Below the pieces are notes generated by a model that worked only from the letters and a program-made list of their open reading frames with translations, ran no database searches and was not told the DNA's origin. Position numbers and translations under genes: made by a program. DNA of 64,000 nucleotides from assembly GCF_900091615.1 (NCBI RefSeq), contig NZ_FMIA01000002.1:5332001-5396000 (forward strand), given 5' to 3'. The stretch is from Micromonospora yangpuensis (GTDB lineage Bacteria > Actinomycetota > Actinomycetes > Mycobacteriales > Micromonosporaceae). Of this stretch, positions 1-8,718 are shown piece after piece; position 1 is the first letter of the stretch; every line of letters begins with the position of its first letter.

Positions 1-326
1 GCCTGTTCGACGCCCCAGCCGGCGAGCAGTTCGGTCTCCGGTCGGGGGACGAACACCCCCGGTCCGACGCGCAGGTCCAGGTACCGGAAGGCGGCCCGGC
101 CCGTCAGGTGCTGCAACGGCTCCCGGGTGGCCCGACGGCGTACCAGGTCCGCCAGGTGGGCGGTCTGCTCGGCGGCGAGCGGGTCGGCCAACGCCAGCCG
201 TCCCCGGGGCACCCCGAGCACGTGGGCGACGAGCAGCTCCGCCTCGACGCGGGCCGACGCCACGCCGGCGCGGGCCAGTTCGCGGGCCACCCGGGCCACC
301 GCCACGGAAGGTCGTTGCGGTTCCAT
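1..326 (-). CDS. prmC: PrmC, release factor glutamine methyltransferase (N-terminal part, runs off the window)
   Basis: The minus frame from the ATG at 326 codes for 108 residues before the window edge. It contains the PrmC N-terminal helical domain and the family block EPLQHLTG, followed by FRYLDLRVGPGVFVPRPETE, which ends just before the SAM-binding fold. PrmC methylates the glutamine of the GGQ motif in release factors, here encoded upstream by prfA. In most bacteria prfA and prmC are adjacent; here they are separated by a gene on the opposite strand. The start is preceded by a weak GAGG. The catalytic NPPY motif lies outside the window, so intactness cannot be judged. Confidence 0.9.
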   Translation of the reverse strand, partial: MEPQRPSVAVARVARELARAGVASARVEAELLVAHVLGVPRGRLALADPLAAEQTAHLADLVRRRATREPLQHLTGRAAFRYLDLRVGPGVFVPRPETELLAGWGVEQ

Positions 327-433
327 ACCCCTCGGGGGGTGTCCAAGACCGGTGGTCACTGGATAATCATGATGGGTCCGGCGCGTCATCGGCCAACGAT
401 GCGCGCGGGCACGCGTCGACGAGAGGGGTACGG

Positions 434-1987
434 GTGGGCTGGCTCGACCGGGTCACCGACCAGGTTGACGCTCTGCGGCAGGCCCGCTCCTTGCAGGAAG
501 CAAGTTGCTCGGCCGAGGCGTACCGCCTCCTGGACCGGGTGATCCGCACCACCGCCGACCCGTACGCCCGGACGGACGCCCTGGTGCAACGCCTCTCCGC
601 GGTGATCAATCTCGGTCGTACGGCGGAGTTCACCCGGGCCATCGAGGAGGCCTCCGGTGCGGTCCGCGACCTCGCCGAGCCCTACCTGCACGGGCATCTG
701 AACGCCCTCGCCGCCCTCGCCGCCCAGCACCAGGGCGCGCTGGACCGGTGCGTGGTCCACCTGGTCCGGGCGGCCCGGGCGCTCGGCGCGGTCGACGAGG
801 AGGACCGGGACACCGCCTGGGGCTGGCACGACCTCGCGATGGCCTACTCCTACCTCGGTTTCCACGGGTACGCACTGGGCGCGATCGAACGGGCCCGGCA
901 GCTCGGCACGGCGGTCGGCATACCCGAGGAGACCTTCGCCGCGCCGGGGATCCGGCTGCGCAACGCGGTCGCCCTGGACCACAACGGCGACAGCGACGGC
1001 TGCCTGCGGGTGCTCCGGGACATCGCCATCGACCTCGACCAGTACCGCCGGGTCGGCCGGGCGGGGCAGTTGCGCCCGAGCAGCCTGGCCGCCTACGGCT
1101 ACGCCGCCGCCCGACGGGTCGCCCTCGGTGACCCGGTCGCTGCGGGCGCGGAGGGTGACGCGGCCCGGCTGCTCGGCCACGGCGGGGACAGCGCCCGGGC
1201 CCGGGACATGCGTCAGCTCGGTCAGGTCTGCCTGGCCGTCGCCGACGGCCGCCCGATCGAGGCGGTGACCTGGCTGGACCGGGTCCGGATCTCGCACGAG
1301 ACGCTCGGTGCCGCCGAATCGGCCCGGCTGCGCAGCATCGCGCTCGCCGGAGCCGGCGACCACGCGGCGGCACACCGGGCCGACCGGTTGGCGTTCCGGC
1401 TCGCCGCCCAGCGCAACGACCGGCTGCGCGACGTCTACATCGACGGCGTCGCCGCCCGCATCGACCACGAGGAGATGCGCCGCGAGGCCGCCCGGTACGA
1501 GGGTGAGGCGTTGACCGACCCGCTGACCGGGCTGCCCAACCGACGCCGGTTGGAGCGGTACATCGCCGCCACCGTCACCCGGGGCGAACGGGTGGTGATC
1601 GGGGTCTGCGACCTCGACGGTTTCGCGGCGGTCAACGCCCGGCACGGCCACCACTCCGGTGACCTGGTGCTGCAACGGGTCGCCGGAGTGATCAACCGGG
1701 TGATGCGGCGCGGTGATTTCGTGGCCCGCTACGGCGGGGACGAGTTCGTGGTGGTGTTGCCCGGCGCGGGGATGACCGCGGCGGCCGAGGTGGGCCGCCG
1801 GATCGACGCGGCCGTGCGGGCCGAGGACTGGGAGTCCCTGGTGCCCGGCACCCCGGTCGGGGTCAGCGTCGGGTTCGCGCCGGTCAGCGGAGGTGCCGGG
1901 CCCGGCCTACGCGAGGCCCTGCACACCGCGTTCGAGGCCGCCGGGCGGGCGGTGCCGCCCGCCGGGAAGCGCCTACCCGACTCCTGA
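434..1987 (+). CDS. GGDEF diguanylate cyclase with N-terminal TPR-like region
   Basis: A 517-residue cytosolic protein starting at GTG with the purine-rich box GAGAGGGG a few bases upstream. Residues about 1-350 are helical and alanine/arginine rich, resembling a TPR-type sensory array, with no predicted membrane segment. Residues about 360-510 form a GGDEF domain: it opens with DPLTGLPNRRR and carries an intact YGGDEF active site near residue 434, so synthesis of cyclic di-GMP from two GTP is expected. An RRGD motif lies exactly five residues before GGDEF, matching the RxxD inhibitory site, so product inhibition is likely. No EAL domain is present. It is transcribed against its neighbours, between prfA and prmC. 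The input signal is unknown. Confidence 0.88.
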   Translation: MGWLDRVTDQVDALRQARSLQEASCSAEAYRLLDRVIRTTADPYARTDALVQRLSAVINLGRTAEFTRAIEEASGAVRDLAEPYLHGHLNALAALAAQHQGALDRCVVHLVRAARALGAVDEEDRDTAWGWHDLAMAYSYLGFHGYALGAIERARQLGTAVGIPEETFAAPGIRLRNAVALDHNGDSDGCLRVLRDIAIDLDQYRRVGRAGQLRPSSLAAYGYAAARRVALGDPVAAGAEGDAARLLGHGGDSARARDMRQLGQVCLAVADGRPIEAVTWLDRVRISHETLGAAESARLRSIALAGAGDHAAAHRADRLAFRLAAQRNDRLRDVYIDGVAARIDHEEMRREAARYEGEALTDPLTGLPNRRRLERYIAATVTRGERVVIGVCDLDGFAAVNARHGHHSGDLVLQRVAGVINRVMRRGDFVARYGGDEFVVVLPGAGMTAAAEVGRRIDAAVRAEDWESLVPGTPVGVSVGFAPVSGGAGPGLREALHTAFEAAGRAVPPAGKRLPDS

Positions 1988-2036
1988 CGCGCATCCACCG
2001 GACCCGGCCCGGCCAGGTGGGCGCCCGGGCCCGGCC

Positions 2037-3125
2037 TCAGCGTCGGGCCAGGTCGGTGCCGCCGGCCAGGCGGGCGGTCCGGTCGGCGTCGGCCAGGGCG
2101 TCGAGTACGCCGTCCAGTTCACCGGCGAGCGTCAGGTCCAGGTTGTACGCGGTGTAGCCGATCCGGTGGTCGGTGATCCGGTTCTGCGGAAAGTTGTAGG
2201 TGCGGATGCGCTCCGAGCGGTCCATCGTACGCACCTGGGCCTTCCGGGCGTCCGAGGCCGCCGCGTCGGCCTGCTCCTGGGCGGCGGCCAACAGCCGGGC
2301 CCGCAGGATCCGCATCGCCTGCTCGCGGTTCTGGAGCTGGGACTTCTCGTTCTGGCAGGAGACCACGATGCCGGTGGGCACGTGGGTGATGCGGACCGCC
2401 GAGTCCGTGGTGTTCACCGACTGGCCGCCCGGCCCCGAGGAGCGGAAGACGTCGATCCGCAGCTCGTTCGGGTCGATGGTGACGTCGACGTCCTCGGCCT
2501 CGGGGAGCACCAGCACCCCGGCGGCGCTGGTGTGGATGCGTCCCTGCGACTCGGTGACCGGTACGCGTTGCACCCGGTGCACGCCACCCTCCCACTTGAG
2601 CCGGGACCACACGCCGTTGCCACCGTCCGGCACGCCCCGGGTCTTGATCGCCAACGAGACGTCCTTCACCCCGCCGAGGTCGGAGTCCTGGGCGTCGATC
2701 ACCTCGGTGACCCAACCGTGCCGCTCGGCGTACCGGGTGTACATCCGCAGCAGGTCGCCGGCGAACAACGCCGACTCCTCACCGCCCTCGCCCGCCTTGA
2801 TCTCGACGATGACGTCCTTGGCGTCGTGCGGGTCCCGGGGGATCAGCAGCTCGGCGAGGCGTTCCTCCAGCGCCGGCAGGGTCGCCGCGATGGCCTCGGT
2901 CTCGGCGGCGAAGGTGGGGTCCTCGGCGGCCAACTCCCGGGCCGCGGCCAGGTCGGCCCGCGCCTGCTCCAGCTCACCGGCGGCCTTGTGCAACGGCACC
3001 AGCTCGGCGTAGCGGCGACCGACCCGCCGGGCGGTGTTCTGGTCGGTGTGCAGCCCCGGGTCGGCCAGCCGCTTCTCCAACTCGGCGTACTCGTCGAGGA
3101 GGGCGGTCAGGCGCTCACTGCTCAT
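2037..3125 (-). CDS. prfA: Peptide chain release factor 1
   Basis: A 362-residue class I release factor, the normal length. The codon-recognition tripeptide is PVT (about residue 189, in [14 protein letters not shown]), which is the PxT form of RF1, so it reads UAA and UAG; RF2 would carry SPF. The peptidyl-tRNA hydrolysis motif GGQ is intact near residue 233 (SGPGGQSVN). The ATG at 3125 has AAGGAG about ten bases upstream. A terminator follows rpmE upstream of this gene, so prfA probably has its own promoter in the 200-bp gap. Confidence 0.96.
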   Translation of the reverse strand: MSSERLTALLDEYAELEKRLADPGLHTDQNTARRVGRRYAELVPLHKAAGELEQARADLAAARELAAEDPTFAAETEAIAATLPALEERLAELLIPRDPHDAKDVIVEIKAGEGGEESALFAGDLLRMYTRYAERHGWVTEVIDAQDSDLGGVKDVSLAIKTRGVPDGGNGVWSRLKWEGGVHRVQRVPVTESQGRIHTSAAGVLVLPEAEDVDVTIDPNELRIDVFRSSGPGGQSVNTTDSAVRITHVPTGIVVSCQNEKSQLQNREQAMRILRARLLAAAQEQADAAASDARKAQVRTMDRSERIRTYNFPQNRITDHRIGYTAYNLDLTLAGELDGVLDALADADRTARLAGGTDLARR

Positions 3126-3144
3126 GACGGGGGTGCTCCTTCGA

Positions 3145-3262
3145 CGACAACACGGCGGACAGACGGGAGGCGACGGACAGACAGGAGACGACGGACCGGC
3201 GGGGCCGCAGCGGACAGGGACGACGCGACGGACCGGCAGGGCCGGCGGGGACGGCGGGGACG
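3145..3262. repeat. Degenerate short repeats in the rpmE-prfA gap
   Basis: Imperfect copies of a short unit around ACGGACAG and GACGGACCGGC recur through this stretch, followed by GACGGCGGG copies. They lie upstream of prfA on its transcribed strand. No function is visible; slippage-generated sequence is the simplest reading. Confidence 0.45.
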
Positions 3263-3284
3263 GCGGGCCCGGTGAAACGGACGA

Positions 3285-3319
3285 ACGCCCGCGTCCGGCG
3301 GTGAGCCGGACGCGGGCGT
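3285..3319 (-). terminator. Rho-independent-type terminator after rpmE
   Basis: A perfect 15-bp inverted repeat (ACGCCCGCGTCCGGC and its complement) encloses a five-base loop, starting 11 bases beyond the rpmE stop codon. It lacks a long T-run, which is usual for high-GC actinobacteria. Confidence 0.85.
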
Positions 3320-3330
3320 CGTCGGTGGGG

Positions 3331-3555
3331 CTACTTGTCCTTCTTGGCCTGAACCTTGGCGTACTTCTGCTGGAACTTCGCGACCCGGCCCGCGGTGTCG
3401 AGAACGCGCTGCTTACCGGTGTAGAACGGGTGGCAGGCGCTGCAGGTCTCGACGTGGATCGAGCCGCCCTTGGCGGTGCTGCGGGTCGTGAAGGAGTTGC
3501 CGCAGGAGCAGGAGACCTCGGTGGTCACGTACTGCGGGTGAATGTTGGCTTTCAT
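3331..3555 (-). CDS. rpmE: 50S ribosomal protein L31 (zinc-binding form)
   Basis: A 74-residue ribosomal protein starting MKANIHPQY, the usual L31 opening. Cysteines at residues 16, 18, 38 and 41 form the zinc site (CSCG ... CSAC), so this is the zinc-containing C+ form rather than the zinc-free paralogue made under zinc limitation. Its length is normal. It lies between rho and prfA, the classic actinobacterial order, and ends in a strong hairpin at 3285-3319. Confidence 0.97.
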   Translation of the reverse strand: MKANIHPQYVTTEVSCSCGNSFTTRSTAKGGSIHVETCSACHPFYTGKQRVLDTAGRVAKFQQKYAKVQAKKDK

Positions 3556-3873
3556 GTCGCCTCGGTCCTTTCATCGTTGGTCGCCGGGTCGCCCGCGCTG
3601 CCCCGAGCATGATCGGGAACGGGCGTGAACCGGAACCGGTGGCCGATTGACCAGTGTGCCATGGGCGTACGCCGACCCGTCGACCGGGCCACACGACTGT
3701 TCCGGCTGCTCCAACGCACGCCCTTGTTCCCGCATTCCCACCACCGTCCCGTCCCCACCCCGCCGGGCCCGGCAACTTCACCGGGACGGTGGTCACCGCG
3801 CCCGCGAGGGCACGACCGACCACGCCGCGCCCGTGGGGGCACGATCACACCAGACGGGGTGGGAACGGACAGG
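3556..3873. other. Gene-free stretch between rho and rpmE
   Basis: About 320 bases without a convincing gene. Next to the rho stop there is an imperfect direct repeat of roughly 24 bases (about 3794-3817 and 3821-3846), both copies holding CGCGCCCG and GGGCACGA. The rpmE promoter must lie here but I could not place it with confidence. Confidence 0.5.
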
Positions 3874-5988
3874 TCACTCGCCGGGGGTGGACTTGGCGAT
3901 CTGCATCAGGAACTCGATGTTGGTACGGGACTGCTTGAGGCGGTCCAGCAGCAGGTCCAGCGACGCCTGCGAGTCCAGCGAGTGCAGGACCTTGCGGAGC
4001 TTGTGGGTGATGGCCAGCTCCTCCGGCGCGAGCAGGATCTCCTCCTTACGGGTACCGGAGGTGTGGATGTCGATGGCCGGGAAGACCCGCTTGTCGGCGA
4101 TCTTCCGGTCCAGCTTCAGCTCCGCGTTGCCGGTGCCCTTGAACTCCTCGAAGATGACCGTGTCCATCACCGAACCGGTTTCCACCAGCGCGGTGGCCAG
4201 GATGGTCAGCGAGCCGCCGTTCTCGATGTTGCGGGCCGCACCGAGGAAACGCTTCGGCGGGTAGAGCGCGGTCGAGTCGATACCACCGGACATGATCCGG
4301 CCGCTGGCCGGCGCCGCCAGGTTGTACGACCGCCCGAGCCGGGTCACCGAGTCGAGCAGTACGACCACGTCGTGGCCCAGCTCGACCAGGCGCTTGGCCC
4401 GCTCGATGGCCAGCTCGGCGACCGTGGTGTGGTCCTGCGGCGGACGGTCGAAGGTGGCCGCGACGACCTCGCCCTTGACCGAGCGCTGCATGTCGGTGAC
4501 CTCTTCGGGCCGCTCGTCGATCAACACCACCATCAGGTGGCACTCCGGGTTGTTGTGGGTGATCGCGTTGGCGATCGCCTGCAACACCATGGTCTTACCG
4601 GCCTTGGGCGGCGACATGATCAGCGCCCGCTGCCCCTTGCCGATCGGCGTGACCAGGTCGATGACCCGGGTGGTGAGGATGTGCGGCTCGGTCTCCAGCC
4701 GCAGCCGCTCCTGCGGGTACAGCGGGGTCAGCTTGTAGAACTCGGGCCGGTGCCGGGCCTCCTCGGGCTCCATGCCGTTGACCGTGTCCAGCCGGACCAG
4801 CGGGTTGTACTTGTCCCGCCGCTGCTCGCCGTCGCGGGCCGCGCGGACCGCGCCGGTGATCGCGTCGCCCCGCCGCAGGCCGTACTTCTTGATCTGCGAC
4901 ATCGAGACGTAGACGTCGTTCGGACCGGCCAGGTAGCCGGTGGTCCGGACGAAGGCGTAGTTGTCCAGCACGTCGATGATGCCGGCCACCGGAACGAGCA
5001 CGTCGTCGTCGCTGACCTGCGGCTCACGGCCGCCGTCGGTGCCGCCCTCGGCCCGGTCGCCACGGCCGCGACGACGGTCGCGGAAGCGGCTGCGCCGACC
5101 CCGACGGCCGCCGCCGTCGTCGTCGTCGTTGTCGTTGTCCCGGTCGGCACGCGCCCCACGGTCGCCACGGTCCCGGTCGTTGTTGCGGTCCCGGTCGTTG
5201 CGGTCCCGGTCGTTACGGTCCCGGTCGTTACGGTCCCGGTCGTTACGGTCCCGGTCGGACCGCTCGTTGCGCTCGGCCCGCTCGTTACGGTCGGAGCGCT
5301 CGGCCCGGTCACCCCGGTCGTTACGGTCGCTCCGGTCGTTACGGTCACCCCGGTCGCCCCGCTCGTTGCGGTCGCCACGGTCACCCCGCTCCGCGCGCTC
5401 GCCACGGTCGGCCCGCTCACGGTCGGCGCGCTCGCCACGGTCGGCCCGCTCGCCACGCTCACCCCGGTCGGCACGTTCCGACCGCTCGGGGCGCTCGGCC
5501 CGGTTCTCGGTACGCTCCGCCGGCTCACCCGCCGGCTCGGCGGTCCGCACCTCGTCGGTGCGTACCTCGGTGGGTCGAGCCTCCGCGGCGGTGGCCCGGC
5601 TCCGACGGGTCCGGGCCCGTCCCTCGGTCACGACCGGGGCGGGCTCCGCCGGTGCCTGCTCGGTGGCCGGACGCGGCGCGGTCTCCCGCACCTCGGCGTG
5701 GACCTCCTCACGGACGCCGGTGCCGGCGGCAGCCGCGACCTCAGCCCGTGGTCGAGGGGTCCCCGCCGCCGATCCGCCCTGCCGCTCGGTGATCGCGCTG
5801 ATCAGCTCGCCCTTGCGCATGCGAGCCGTACCGGAGATGCCGAGCGACGCGGCCAGGCTCTGCAGCTCCGGCAGCAGCATCGCGGACAGGCCGGTACCGC
5901 TGCGCCGACGACGGGTGGGGGCGGCGGCGGTGGTGGCATCGCCAGCGACGTTGGAAACATCCGACGTCACGTCGGTGGTGTCGCTCAA
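3874..5988 (-). CDS. rho: Transcription termination factor Rho with long charged insertion
   Basis: A 704-residue Rho, against about 420 in E. coli. The start is placed at TTG 5988, giving MSDTTDVTSDVS, because AAGGA lies five bases upstream; the frame is open further but those residues look non-coding. Residues about 35-65 are the Rho N-terminal helical domain (LLPELQSLAASLGISG). Residues about 80-335 are a disordered tract rich in Asp, Arg, Glu and Asn with near-tandem RND and RGE units. An RNA-binding cold-shock-like domain follows (about 335-415), then the RecA-type ATPase with P-loop PPKAGKT near residue 460 and Walker B VVVLLDSVTRLGR. All core motifs are intact. Such insertions are known in actinobacterial Rho and add RNA affinity. 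Confidence 0.96.
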   Translation of the reverse strand: MSDTTDVTSDVSNVAGDATTAAAPTRRRRSGTGLSAMLLPELQSLAASLGISGTARMRKGELISAITERQGGSAAGTPRPRAEVAAAAGTGVREEVHAEVRETAPRPATEQAPAEPAPVVTEGRARTRRSRATAAEARPTEVRTDEVRTAEPAGEPAERTENRAERPERSERADRGERGERADRGERADRERADRGERAERGDRGDRNERGDRGDRNDRSDRNDRGDRAERSDRNERAERNERSDRDRNDRDRNDRDRNDRDRNDRDRNNDRDRGDRGARADRDNDNDDDDGGGRRGRRSRFRDRRRGRGDRAEGGTDGGREPQVSDDDVLVPVAGIIDVLDNYAFVRTTGYLAGPNDVYVSMSQIKKYGLRRGDAITGAVRAARDGEQRRDKYNPLVRLDTVNGMEPEEARHRPEFYKLTPLYPQERLRLETEPHILTTRVIDLVTPIGKGQRALIMSPPKAGKTMVLQAIANAITHNNPECHLMVVLIDERPEEVTDMQRSVKGEVVAATFDRPPQDHTTVAELAIERAKRLVELGHDVVVLLDSVTRLGRSYNLAAPASGRIMSGGIDSTALYPPKRFLGAARNIENGGSLTILATALVETGSVMDTVIFEEFKGTGNAELKLDRKIADKRVFPAIDIHTSGTRKEEILLAPEELAITHKLRKVLHSLDSQASLDLLLDRLKQSRTNIEFLMQIAKSTPGE

Positions 5989-6266
5989 TGGAATCCTTCC
6001 CTCGATAGGCCGGACTGCCCGGAGTCGAAACCAGGTGGCCGGGCGGCCTCGGTGCACCCGCCTCGCATGACGCGTCGCGGGAGTCTGTGACACAGCAGCC
6101 GGTCGGTTTACCGGCCCACCAAACTCGGTGGGCAGGCAGCGCCGCCTGCAACGACCTGTGGAAACTGCGGCGCGGCGTGGCCTTTGGCAGGGGTGACGGG
6201 CTGACCGCCGAGAGCTTCGGGGGTGCGCCGACCCGCAGGAGATCGCATGCTTCGCGGCTGTGCTAG
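5989..6266 (-). promoter_or_regulatory. Long 5' leader of rho
   Basis: If the promoter at 6273-6302 is correct, the rho mRNA starts near 6266 and has a leader of about 278 bases. It contains a small hairpin (GCCGGT at 6098-6103 with ACCGGC at 6110-6115) and a 47-codon open frame from an ATG at 6248 to a TAA at 6108. Rho genes are commonly autoregulated by termination in the leader, so this may be an attenuator; that role is inferred. Confidence 0.4.
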
Positions 6267-6272
6267 GCCTAG

Positions 6273-6302
6273 AGCGTAATCAACTCTTCCGACCTGCGGC
6301 AA
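6273..6302 (-). promoter_or_regulatory. Candidate rho promoter inside the end of thrB
   Basis: On the minus strand TTGCCG (6302-6297) and TACGCT (6278-6273) are separated by 18 bases, a fair match to a housekeeping promoter. It overlaps the thrB stop codon and fits the long gap before rho. Confidence 0.45.
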
Positions 6303-7224
6303 CAGGGTCCCGCTCGGCGTGTCCAAGTCTACCCCGGCCGAGGGTGGCACCGCTGACGTCTATCGGCAACCGCCAGATCTGGCAATCCATTCCCGGGTCG
6401 AAGCCCGTACCGGGGTCGGTGAAGGCCAGCACGGTCGGCCCGGCCCCACTGACCACAGCCGCCACATCCGCCGCACGCAAGGCGCTGACCAGGGCGTACG
6501 TCTCGGGCATGCCGGCGGCACGGTACTGCTGGTGCAGCCGGTCGACGGTGGCCGGCAGCAGCAGACCCGGCTCGGCGGTCAGGGCGTGAACCAGCAGCGC
6601 GGCCCGCCCGGCGGTCAGCGCGGCGTCGCCGTGCGGCACGGTGGCCGGCAACGCGGCCCGGGCCTCGGCGGTCAGTCCCTGCCGGGTCGGCACGAAAACG
6701 GTAGGTGCGACGCCCTCGGCGACCGGCAGCGAGACCGCCCGCGCCCCGGACGGCTCGGTCCAGGCCACGGTGAACCCGCCCAGCAGGCACGGCGCGACAT
6801 TGTCCGGATGGCCCTCGATCTCGGCGGCCAGGCGCAGCGCCGCGGCCTCGTCCATCGTCGTCGTACCGTCGACCACCAGGGCCCGGGCCAGCTGCACCCC
6901 GGCGACGATCGCCGCCGACGAGGAGCCCAGCCCACGGGCCTGCGGGATCCGGTTGACACACTCCACGGTCAGCCCCGACGGCTGACCGCCGAGCACGTCG
7001 AAGGCGGCCCGCATGGCGCGGACCACCAGGTGCCGCTCGTCGTCCGGCAGGTCACCGGCGCCCTCACCGGTCACCGTCACCCGCACCCCACCGGCCGACA
7101 CCTGTGCGGCCACGTCGTCGTACCGCCCCAGGGCCAGCCCCAGGGCGTCGAAGCCAGGCCCCAGGTTGGCGCTGGTGGCGGGGACGCGGACCCGGACCGG
7201 CCCGGTTTCGAATGTCGTCGGCAC
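6280..7224 (-). CDS. thrB: Homoserine kinase
   Basis: A 314-residue GHMP-family kinase that phosphorylates homoserine to O-phosphohomoserine, the substrate of threonine synthase. The N-terminus has VRVPATSANLGPGFDALGLA and the ATP loop GLGSSSAA is at residues 98-105. The GTG at 7224 has GAGG a few bases upstream and lies 16 bases after the stop codon of the preceding MFS gene, so the two may be cotranscribed. thrB usually follows thrC directly; here three genes intervene. Confidence 0.95.
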   Translation of the reverse strand: MPTTFETGPVRVRVPATSANLGPGFDALGLALGRYDDVAAQVSAGGVRVTVTGEGAGDLPDDERHLVVRAMRAAFDVLGGQPSGLTVECVNRIPQARGLGSSSAAIVAGVQLARALVVDGTTTMDEAAALRLAAEIEGHPDNVAPCLLGGFTVAWTEPSGARAVSLPVAEGVAPTVFVPTRQGLTAEARAALPATVPHGDAALTAGRAALLVHALTAEPGLLLPATVDRLHQQYRAAGMPETYALVSALRAADVAAVVSGAGPTVLAFTDPGTGFDPGMDCQIWRLPIDVSGATLGRGRLGHAERDPVAAGRKS

Positions 7225-7240
7225 GGCCTCATGCTATGGC

Positions 7241-8707
7241 TCACCGCCGACCCGGCGAGCTCCGGCCGGCAGACGACGCGGGATCAGCCGACGAACCGGT
7301 ACGGTCCGACAGCACGGGCCGGTCCGACAGCACGGGATCAGCCGACGGCGCGGGCATCTCCGGCGGCGCGGGATCAGCCGGCGGCGCGGGCCCGTCCGAC
7401 GGCGCGGGATCAGCCGGCGGCGCGGGATCAGCCGGCGGCGCGGGATCAGCCGGCGGCGCGGGCCCGTCCGACGGCACGGGATCGGTGCCGGCGGCCGGGT
7501 CGGCGAGGGAGAGCCGTCGGGTGGCGATCCGCCAGCCGACCGCGTAGACCACGGTGACCAGGCCACAGCCGGCGAGGACCACCCGCTCGTCCACCAGGTC
7601 GACCACCGAGGCGACCACCAGCTGACTGACCGAGATGGCCAGGGTGGCCAACATCATGTCGGTGGCGAAGACCCGCCCACGCAGCCGGTCGGGCACCTCA
7701 CCCTGCAGGGCGTAGTTCGACATCACCCAGTTGCTGCCGCCGGCGAAGTGCGCCACGAAGACCAGGACCAGCACCAGCGGAAACCAGGAGACCACCGAGG
7801 TGCCCAGGTAGGCCAACCCGTACAGCGACATGGACAGGGCGAGCCCGGTGAGCAGCCAGGACCGTCTGGTCAGCACCCGTCGCATCAGGATCGGCCCGAC
7901 CAGCGCCCCCGCGCCGCGCACCGCGAACAGCAGGCCGGTGCCGGCCGCGCCGACGCCGTACACCCCGGCCAGGAGGGGGAACACGGTAAGCACCCCGTTG
8001 CCCAGGCCGACCGCGGACTTCACGGTGACCAGCGCCAACACCCGGGGCCGGTGTCCGATGTAGCCCAACGCCTCCCGGATCGCCGCCCAGGTGCGCTGGG
8101 CGGGTACGGCGTTGTCGCGGGGCGCCTGGAGGGGACGGCGGATGAGCGCGGCGAGGCCGGCCGCCAGCGCCAGGCCGACGGCGGCCACCCAGAAGCAGGC
8201 GTACGGGCCGACCCAGGCACTGAGCAGCCCGCCGAGGGAGGCACCGACGACGGTCATGGTCCCCCAGGCGGAACCGGCTACCGCGTTGCCGGCGGCGAGT
8301 TCACCGGGGTCGAGCACATTGGGCAGCGCCGCCTGGGCGGCCGGCGAGTAGAAGGCCTTCGCCACCGCGATCACGCCGATGCCGAGCATCGCCAACCAGG
8401 CCGTCCCGGCGCTGTTCACCCCGAGCAGCAGCAGCGTCCCGAGCAGGGCCGCGCCGTTGGCCACCATCATGACGCGCTTGCGGTCCAGCCGATCCGCCAC
8501 GGTGCCGGTGTACGGCAACAGCAGCGCCACCACCCCGGTGTCCACGGCCAGCACCAACGCGCCCCACACCCCGCTGCCGGTCAGGTCGGGCAGGAGCACG
8601 AGCAGGGGCACCATCAGGAACCAGTCGGCACCGAAGACCACCATCTGGGCCAGGAATAGATGACGGAAGTTCCGGTTCCCGGTGAGGACCGACCACGTGG
8701 AAGCCAC
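7241..8707 (-). CDS. MFS transporter with proline/alanine repeat tail
   Basis: A 488-residue membrane protein. Residues about 1-410 form a 12-helix major facilitator of the enterobactin-exporter-like (MFS_3) type: it starts MASTWSVLTGNRNFRHLF and has a loop GTVADRLDRKRVMM after helix 2. The last 75 or so residues are a low-complexity cytoplasmic tail of repeated PADPAP and SDGPAP units, unusual for the family and encoded by an 18-bp DNA repeat. The GTG start at 8707 lies 11 bases after the deacetylase stop. The substrate cannot be told; drug or metabolite export is usual. Confidence 0.85.
   Translation of the reverse strand: MASTWSVLTGNRNFRHLFLAQMVVFGADWFLMVPLLVLLPDLTGSGVWGALVLAVDTGVVALLLPYTGTVADRLDRKRVMMVANGAALLGTLLLLGVNSAGTAWLAMLGIGVIAVAKAFYSPAAQAALPNVLDPGELAAGNAVAGSAWGTMTVVGASLGGLLSAWVGPYACFWVAAVGLALAAGLAALIRRPLQAPRDNAVPAQRTWAAIREALGYIGHRPRVLALVTVKSAVGLGNGVLTVFPLLAGVYGVGAAGTGLLFAVRGAGALVGPILMRRVLTRRSWLLTGLALSMSLYGLAYLGTSVVSWFPLVLVLVFVAHFAGGSNWVMSNYALQGEVPDRLRGRVFATDMMLATLAISVSQLVVASVVDLVDERVVLAGCGLVTVVYAVGWRIATRRLSLADPAAGTDPVPSDGPAPPADPAPPADPAPPADPAPSDGPAPPADPAPPEMPAPSADPVLSDRPVLSDRTGSSADPASSAGRSSPGRR
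7270..7485. repeat. 18-bp tandem repeat coding for the MFS tail
   Basis: Units close to GGCGCGGGATCAGCCGGC alternate with a variant holding GGCCCGTCCGAC; about ten copies are recognisable. All differences keep the frame, so copy number can vary without breaking the gene. Confidence 0.8.
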
Positions 8708-8718
8708 GTGCCCGTACC

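Noticed and set aside
2037..3125. Peptide chain release factor 2 as alternative identity
   Set aside because: The recognition tripeptide is PVT, not SPF, and there is no programmed frameshift.
3625..6090. A plus-strand frame of about 820 codons opposite rho
   Set aside because: It only mirrors rho's repetitive coding; no recognisable domain.
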